A stretch of DNA of 64,000 nucleotides from Lingula anatina (Eukaryota > Brachiopoda > Lingulata > Lingulida > Lingulidae). Below are positions 58,561 through 64,000 of the stretch, one piece after another. Both the position numbers and the translations under genes were made by a program. A model generated the notes under the pieces. The model was not told where the DNA came from and made no database searches. It saw only the letters and a list, made by a program, of their open reading frames with translations. The stretch's first letter is position 1. Each line of letters opens with the position of its first letter. The stretch is taken from NCBI RefSeq assembly GCF_001039355.2, contig NW_019773531.1, positions 1 to 64,000 on the forward strand, in the 5' to 3' direction.

Positions 58561-59781
58561 TTCTTATACATCACAAATGTAAGGATACGGCCTAGGTTTA
58601 AAGCAGCGTTTTTTAGAGAAAAAGTATAGTCATCTGTAGACTGTTTCAGTATCACTTGCTGATTAAAAGACACTTTATAAGGTTTTTATAAATACAGTAG
58701 GTGATGCATATTACGAAAACCGTGGCACACTGTACAGGTAGTTTCACTGTAAAGCACCTTGAGATTGGTGTTACATGTGGAATTACTTGATCTCAACGCA
58801 TTACTGAAATGTATGATAATTCCTGTGTATTGTAATCCACTCGTCATCGACTGTCACGTTTTCAAAATCTTATTTTCATTTCCCTCAATGTAAAACTATA
58901 TGATTCATACAGACTGCCACCTTAAAAAAGTATTTATACAGGCTGCCAAGTTAAAAAAGTTCAAGGCTGCTACCATTAAAATCCAATTAAAATTATGGTG
59001 CTTTTTTAATGAATATGTAATTTGTGGTTCTTATCACTTAAACGACAAGGCAATGTATCGATATAATTTGCACTACATTTTTTCAGCTCATTGTTCTTTC
59101 TTATATATAGTGAATTAACTTATGTCATATACCACAAAAGCATCTTAATTACATATTTACGTTAATCTCTTCTCAGCCCGCATACGCTGCTGGAAATGTG
59201 TAGAGCAGGAAGGAGGGAAGCAGTATATTGTTCGTGATATGGTACTGTTATCACTGTACAGGCAATAAAAGAGAGGCCGAAAACATCCGAATTCATCAGA
59301 GTATCTCTGAACACAGGACCAACAAGGTAAGAAGAGTGATTTTCAGCAAAAAGAACACGATTGAAAGGAAATTGGCTCTGCATTTGAATGACAAGCTGAT
59401 ACTTGTTTTACTGCGATTCATGGTGTTTTGCTATAGGTTTTATATGAGAGCGATTTTTGATAAAGACACTGTTCTGTTTTACAACGTAGAAAATGGTGGG
59501 TGTGCTGTGAGTTTCATTGCAGTGTTTCCCTCCCATTTCGAAGATGTCTTTTTTGTACATGGAATCTTGAGGAAAATTTGTACTCAACCCTGTGGGTTCA
59601 GACATTCCCACATTCAAAGGTTTATATTATATTATATTATATTATATTATATTATATTATATTATATTATATTATATATTTTGGTATTTTGATTTTAGCA
59701 CATTGTCCATTGAGTTGATCACAGAGAAGGGAAGTGTGGTGTTTATATAGGTATATCTGGACGCCATAACACTCGAAAACT
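58561..59781. other. Intergenic to STELLO-like gene
   Basis: Contains a TTATA-type tract (59623-59678). The open frame at 59228-59692 shows no family signature. The STELLO-like promoter is presumably here but is not recognisable. Confidence 0.5.
59623..59678. repeat. (ATATT)n microsatellite
   Basis: About eleven 5-bp units. Confidence 0.95.
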
Positions 59782-62700
59782 ATGAGAAGAACGATGTTAG
59801 CAAGGTAATTTAAAGGATGGACGCAAGCATATTGAATAAAGAATAAAGCATTCTAGACCAACAGTCACTAGGTTTAAATGTTTAGATGGGGATTTCGTGG
59901 CCCCCGTTTTACAAAGAATCTTAAATATGTAGTTGACTAGCTCGAACTGCGGTCTACTAGGAGTGTTTCACAAAGAATCTGAAGTCCTACAGTACTGTCT
60001 AGCTTTGTTTGCTTACAGAAATTGACGTAGGAACTCTTCAAGAAAAGGAGGTATATATAGAAAGATAAAAGGAAATTTGTTTTTGAACTTATTGATTGCT
60101 TAAACTTTAATACAATTTCAAAATAACAGTAAATATTAGCTGGTCTTGAAACGTTAACGATGCAATATGACGTCTAGCGATCCAAAGTACTAGTATAAAC
60201 AAACCGGCGATCTGCTGGGTGATATTTCATTAAATTTCTTTTTTGATTTATAAAATCAACAAATTTCCGTAACATCCAAATATGTTATAACACAATATCT
60301 TGAAGAAGGTATGCACTTTCAATTCAATTACGTTGGTAACCAAACTCTTCGCCAGGGAACCCGACTTTTGTGAAACGTGGGCTTGTCTCTAATTTGTGAA
60401 AAAAATCTCGTCATAGTTTAAGTGTGAAAGTTGCGTTGTTTACGGCATTTTTCCGGGAATTATTCCATCGACAGAACGATCGATGTGCCATTATTATTTA
60501 CGTGGAGCGTTCCTAACAGGACACTGCTTCCCCCTTTTTTTCTGGAAATTTTCTGGGCCTGAACTTTGAACAAATCTGTTTGATATTGTAAAGGCTTTTT
60601 CCAACAGTATACTGACACGTATAGATCACAACGGTAGGGAACAGGCACGGGTGCGTGTAACAAACAGGTGCATGTATGCCCCCCACCCCCCCAACCCCAC
60701 AGCACTCTTTTATGTTAATAAGAAAACAAAGAAGCAGATTTTTGTTCCAGCCTATGTTGGTTTTTTCGCCGTCTTCAGGCGATTCACTTTGAGAATTACT
60801 CTCTTTGTCTGAATGTTTCTGTAAGTTTTAACACAAAATATGACTCCGACTATATGCATATATAAATGTATGTCTTTTATACTGTGTAAATATTGTACCC
60901 TAGTGAGCCTAGAAATATGCTCAAGAAACTTATTTTTATAATTATTAGCTGAACTTTGCCGAACCGCATTCTGTTGTTGAATCTGGAATACGTGTAGCTT
61001 CACTAGTCTCATCTACCTTCTTGATTCCTATCAGAGGGACTTGGCAGAAACCTCTTTTGTATAATATTTTATTTTACTCTTTTACCCCATGATTAATTGT
61101 TTTAATTCATCTTTCCGCTGAGTGAAAAGGGATATACAAATCCATCTTAATATTATTTGCTTTAACTCTTATGTCCTAGTTGTATTTTCGTTCTAGGTAT
61201 GCCATCAAGGCTGTTGGCCTTGTGGCGTTTTTGGGTTTGTTGGCTTACCTTACCATCTACTGGAAAAACATCGTTTCTTTCACGGCAAACCTCCAGACAA
61301 AAACCAAACAGTCGGACAAGGACCTAGAATGGAGCTATAGAGTCTTCATGGGATTACCGAGAAACTTGACCTGCGAAAGATGGATCGTTGTGGATGCGGG
61401 AAAACATGCATCCGCCCAACTAATTGAAAAAGCGTCTGATAGACTACATTTTCCCTGGTGCGCTATTGTAGTCTCAGATACGTTAACATCGTCACGTTCT
61501 TTGCATGTCATTTTACCAAATAAACAAAACAGCATAGTATACTTAACTGGTGCGGCTGAATATAGCAGTCTTTTCAAGTCCCCATTGAGAAGAAAAACGA
61601 TCGGCTACTTGTTTGCTATAACCAGTGGAGCCACTATGATTTACGAGGACGATGGAGGAATGGGATATGAATGGCTGGCCTCTAGTCCGCCTCTTGATAA
61701 CAAAAGCGCTGAGGCTCCTCTTGTTATACCAGCAGGTACAGTGAACATTTGGAACCCATATTCATATTTCTACTCTGGAAGTGATGTCTGGCCTCGAGGT
61801 TTCCCAGGTGGCATGGCCAACCGTCCTGCCTGCAATGCTCCCCCGGTGCCATACGCACTGCGTAATTCAAGGGTATTACTTGTGCATTATCTCATAGATG
61901 GGTATGCCGATGTGCCAGAAAAAATTCTCAAGTCGCCATTGAAATTTGACAAATCCATTAGTGGTCCAGTAGAAGTGCAAGAAGCCACATTTGTACCCTA
62001 TAGCCACCATTCGACGCTACATATGTATGATGCCTTTTGGGGACTTCTAGTACCCACTACATGTGAGGTGTCGATATCTGATATTATTCGTGGTTATATC
62101 ACTCAAAGACTGCTGTGGGACATAAACGGTAGCATGTTGGTCTCGCCGCCCTGGACAAAGAGAGCAAACCCATCCCGTCAAACACTGTGGAAAAGCTCTC
62201 ATACATCTAACAAAACTGTAATCGAAATAGTCAAACACTTAATGGCTTGGTCTAGCAAGTCGCCATCAATTGATACGAGGTTGAAAGAACTGTATCTACA
62301 TTTATTCGAGAAAGGAATCATTTTGAAAGAAGATCTGGTGGTATTAGACACCTGGATAGAGTTGCTGACGGCCGTTGGGTATGTCTTCCCGCGAGCCCAA
62401 GTACCAAGCTGGGCTGAAAGAAGGGCGATGGCCAAACCTTGGGACGGAGTAAGGTTGTGTGTTCATTTCAACCATGTCCCCAACATGCAAGCATTTACAA
62501 CATTGTATCAAATGTACAGTAGACATTTTAAAGAGATATCATTCACAAGGGAAGGCACTAGGCAATCGTTTATGGACCCAAGTGTTCATTTTCTGCCCTG
62601 TAACGATCAAGAAGGTGGCATTTTTCTGCATCGTTGTCTTCCTAAGCACTTAACGTATGGTGGGTTTGGAAACAATAGCACGCCGTATCTTTTTGTAAGT

Positions 62701-63267
62701 GATGATACCTTCTTCAATCTTTCATCCTTTTTGTCCTACCGCCGGGATGTTCTGTGGATATTGGAACCTTTACAAACACTGGACATTGACGTCACGTGGC
62801 CAGATGGGTGGCGTTGGTGGCCGTTGCCGTACGGTGGCGCTGCGCTGCGGAGAATAATCGATATTCTGCCTGGAGAATGGAGGGACCACTTGGCCCTCGT
62901 GAAAAATTGGACACTATCAGGAAAACGATTGATTTCTAGGTATAACGCAGATACTCTATTCATTCCAAATAACCAGTACAAAACACGTTTTATTGAAGTT
63001 TTAAAATGGTTGATGGGACCGAACATGCCACGATTATTTGCTGAAATCGCTACCCCATTGCTAGTTGACCTTATAACCACCGAGAAGCCGGACCGACCCG
63101 ATGTCATTCAATTAAAAAACAATCATCCCCGTGCTGGTCTCGATATGGCACTTAAGGCGCGGTCGTGCAATTTACTTCATCCTTTAAAGTTGTCCAATGA
63201 CAGGAATAGGCTAATTTGGCTGTCCATGTTTAAGAGTGTGGAAAGGATTTTACAGACGCCTCCATAG
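59782..63267 (+). CDS. STELLO/DUF288-like type II membrane protein, putative Golgi glycosyltransferase
   Basis: The main exon is 61197-63267, after acceptor TTTTCGTTCTAG. It has no ATG ahead of its membrane anchor. A 23-bp segment at 59782-59804 (ATG, coding MRRTMLA plus two bases, then a GTAATT donor) joins in the right phase; with it the protein has 697 residues. A short basic tail precedes a single membrane anchor near residues 11-30 (VGLVAFLGLLAYLTIYW). Family-typical segments follow: WIVVDAG, KTIGYLFAITSGATMIYEDD (acidic metal/nucleotide-sugar-like motif), WNPYSYF...WPRGFP, VPYSHHSTLHMYDAFWGLLV, and DIIRGYITQRLLWDI with VSPP. Plant STELLO proteins act in the Golgi on cellulose synthase assembly; the animal role is not established. 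A polyA signal (AATAAA) is at 63290. The main exon is certain; the first exon is inferred. Confidence 0.85.
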
Positions 63268-63289
63268 TTGAACTGAAAATGTCATGATG

Positions 63290-63295
63290 AATAAA
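63290..63295 (+). terminator. Polyadenylation signal of the STELLO-like gene
   Basis: AATAAA stands 22 bp after the stop codon. Confidence 0.5.
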
Positions 63296-64000
63296 AATTG
63301 GCAAATGCCAATGATATGGTATTTGATCGGAGCTTTTACAGTGTGACTGCATTGTATATGCTGCGAACCACCAGACGTATGGCATTATTATCTCTGCAGA
63401 TTAATTAACAGATTATTTACAATGTGTATTATATAATAAATGGGCCTCTATTGACAGAAAGTTTCATTTTTTATCTTTCATCCCTGACGTCACCTCTTGT
63501 ACATGAGACATCAGGTTAATTGCCTCGACCAGTAGTCTAAGAGATGCCAGAACCTGGTCAGACGTCATTAGAATCGAGATGTATTTGATGGAGAAGTTCA
63601 TTTTTTGCTATACCATATCGATTGTCGAATGTGAGCCCGTCGATAATTTGGGGGATGCCTTTTGGGAGAGTGTGTGCAGGGAAATATCATCAAAGTGCTG
63701 GATCAGTCCACGTTTAAGGTGCAGTCCATGTTCATGGCTTTTGAAAATCGTTCATTCCGGAACAGAGCGTTAATTGCGCCATGTCTACAAATTTCATCAT
63801 GACAACGGCCTTGCTCACGGCTCTCGGCTTTTGGTTGAGTTGTTGCAGAAACAACGTTCTGGGGTTTGAACAAACATCTTTGATCTCGAATACTAATTCT
63901 ATTAAAAGGACCTGAGGGATGATTCCGAGTGCACAATGCAGGAAAGAATGATCTCCCTAACAACCTGAAATAACTTTACCAAGCTGTTATGGAAGAAAGG
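63296..64000. other. Right edge, no gene seen
   Basis: No recognisable coding family or repeat. Small open frames on both strands lack signatures. Confidence 0.4.

Noticed and set aside
59228-59692. 154-residue plus-strand open frame before the STELLO-like gene
   Set aside because: Ends in a microsatellite-encoded LYYIILYYI run and has no recognisable domain.
1-64000. CRISPR array, bacterial operon signals, tRNA or rRNA genes
   Set aside because: No regularly spaced direct repeats with unique spacers, no tRNA cloverleaf or rRNA-like sequence recognised; genes have spliceosomal introns.

Overview
This is an intron-bearing, AT-rich, repeat-dense animal nuclear sequence with two assembly gaps (15132-15588 and 45335-45816). 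Three things point to a marine lophotrochozoan, most likely a mollusc. One is a secreted AA15-type chitin monooxygenase with a Thr-rich linker and a small Cys-rich tail. The second is a DUF288/STELLO-like type II membrane protein. The third is frequent tacatgta-type words. The species cannot be named from the sequence.

Layout. Positions 1-6270 hold no recognisable gene, only two weak exon-like segments at the far left, a MITE relic and simple repeats. Positions 6275-9150 (minus) hold a five-exon AA15 LPMO gene. From 11.6 kb to about 58.5 kb lies a head-to-tail minus-strand array of at least twelve copies of one gene: a secreted, about 205-residue relative of sarcoplasmic Ca-binding proteins (SCP). 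Six copies look intact (A 11616-12863, C 20375-21860, E 30484-31370, G 40308-41295, I 50177-51069, J 55174-56368). Six are broken (B 16727-17553, D 25094-25631, P1 33780-34420, F 36383-38567, H 43018-47633, K about 57950-58560). Each intact copy has a 24-25 codon signal-peptide exon, one phase-0 intron and one exon of about 180 codons carrying all the EF-hands. Several copies also keep a noncoding upstream exon with a splice donor. The last gene is on the plus strand: a STELLO/DUF288-like putative Golgi glycosyltransferase at 61197-63267, with a likely 23-bp first coding exon at 59782-59804.

Mobile DNA sits among and inside the array copies. A Tc1-like element lies at 13226-14612 and a second, larger nested Tc1-like element at 26210-29439. 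A CR1/L2-type LINE sits in the intron of copy H. Several MITEs have readable target duplications, and some have empty sites in a sister copy. Around the second gap, 985 bp of the LINE reverse transcriptase is present twice with three differences, and the copies abut the gap exactly; this looks like a false duplication in the assembly.

Functional reading (inference). The array is a birth-and-death family of extracellular Ca-binding proteins, with two subfamilies (MFS..-type and MSSNNLK-type leaders) in blocks. The LPMO acts on chitin or a similar polysaccharide outside the cell. The STELLO-like protein belongs to the secretory pathway. Nothing shows that the three gene types share a pathway.
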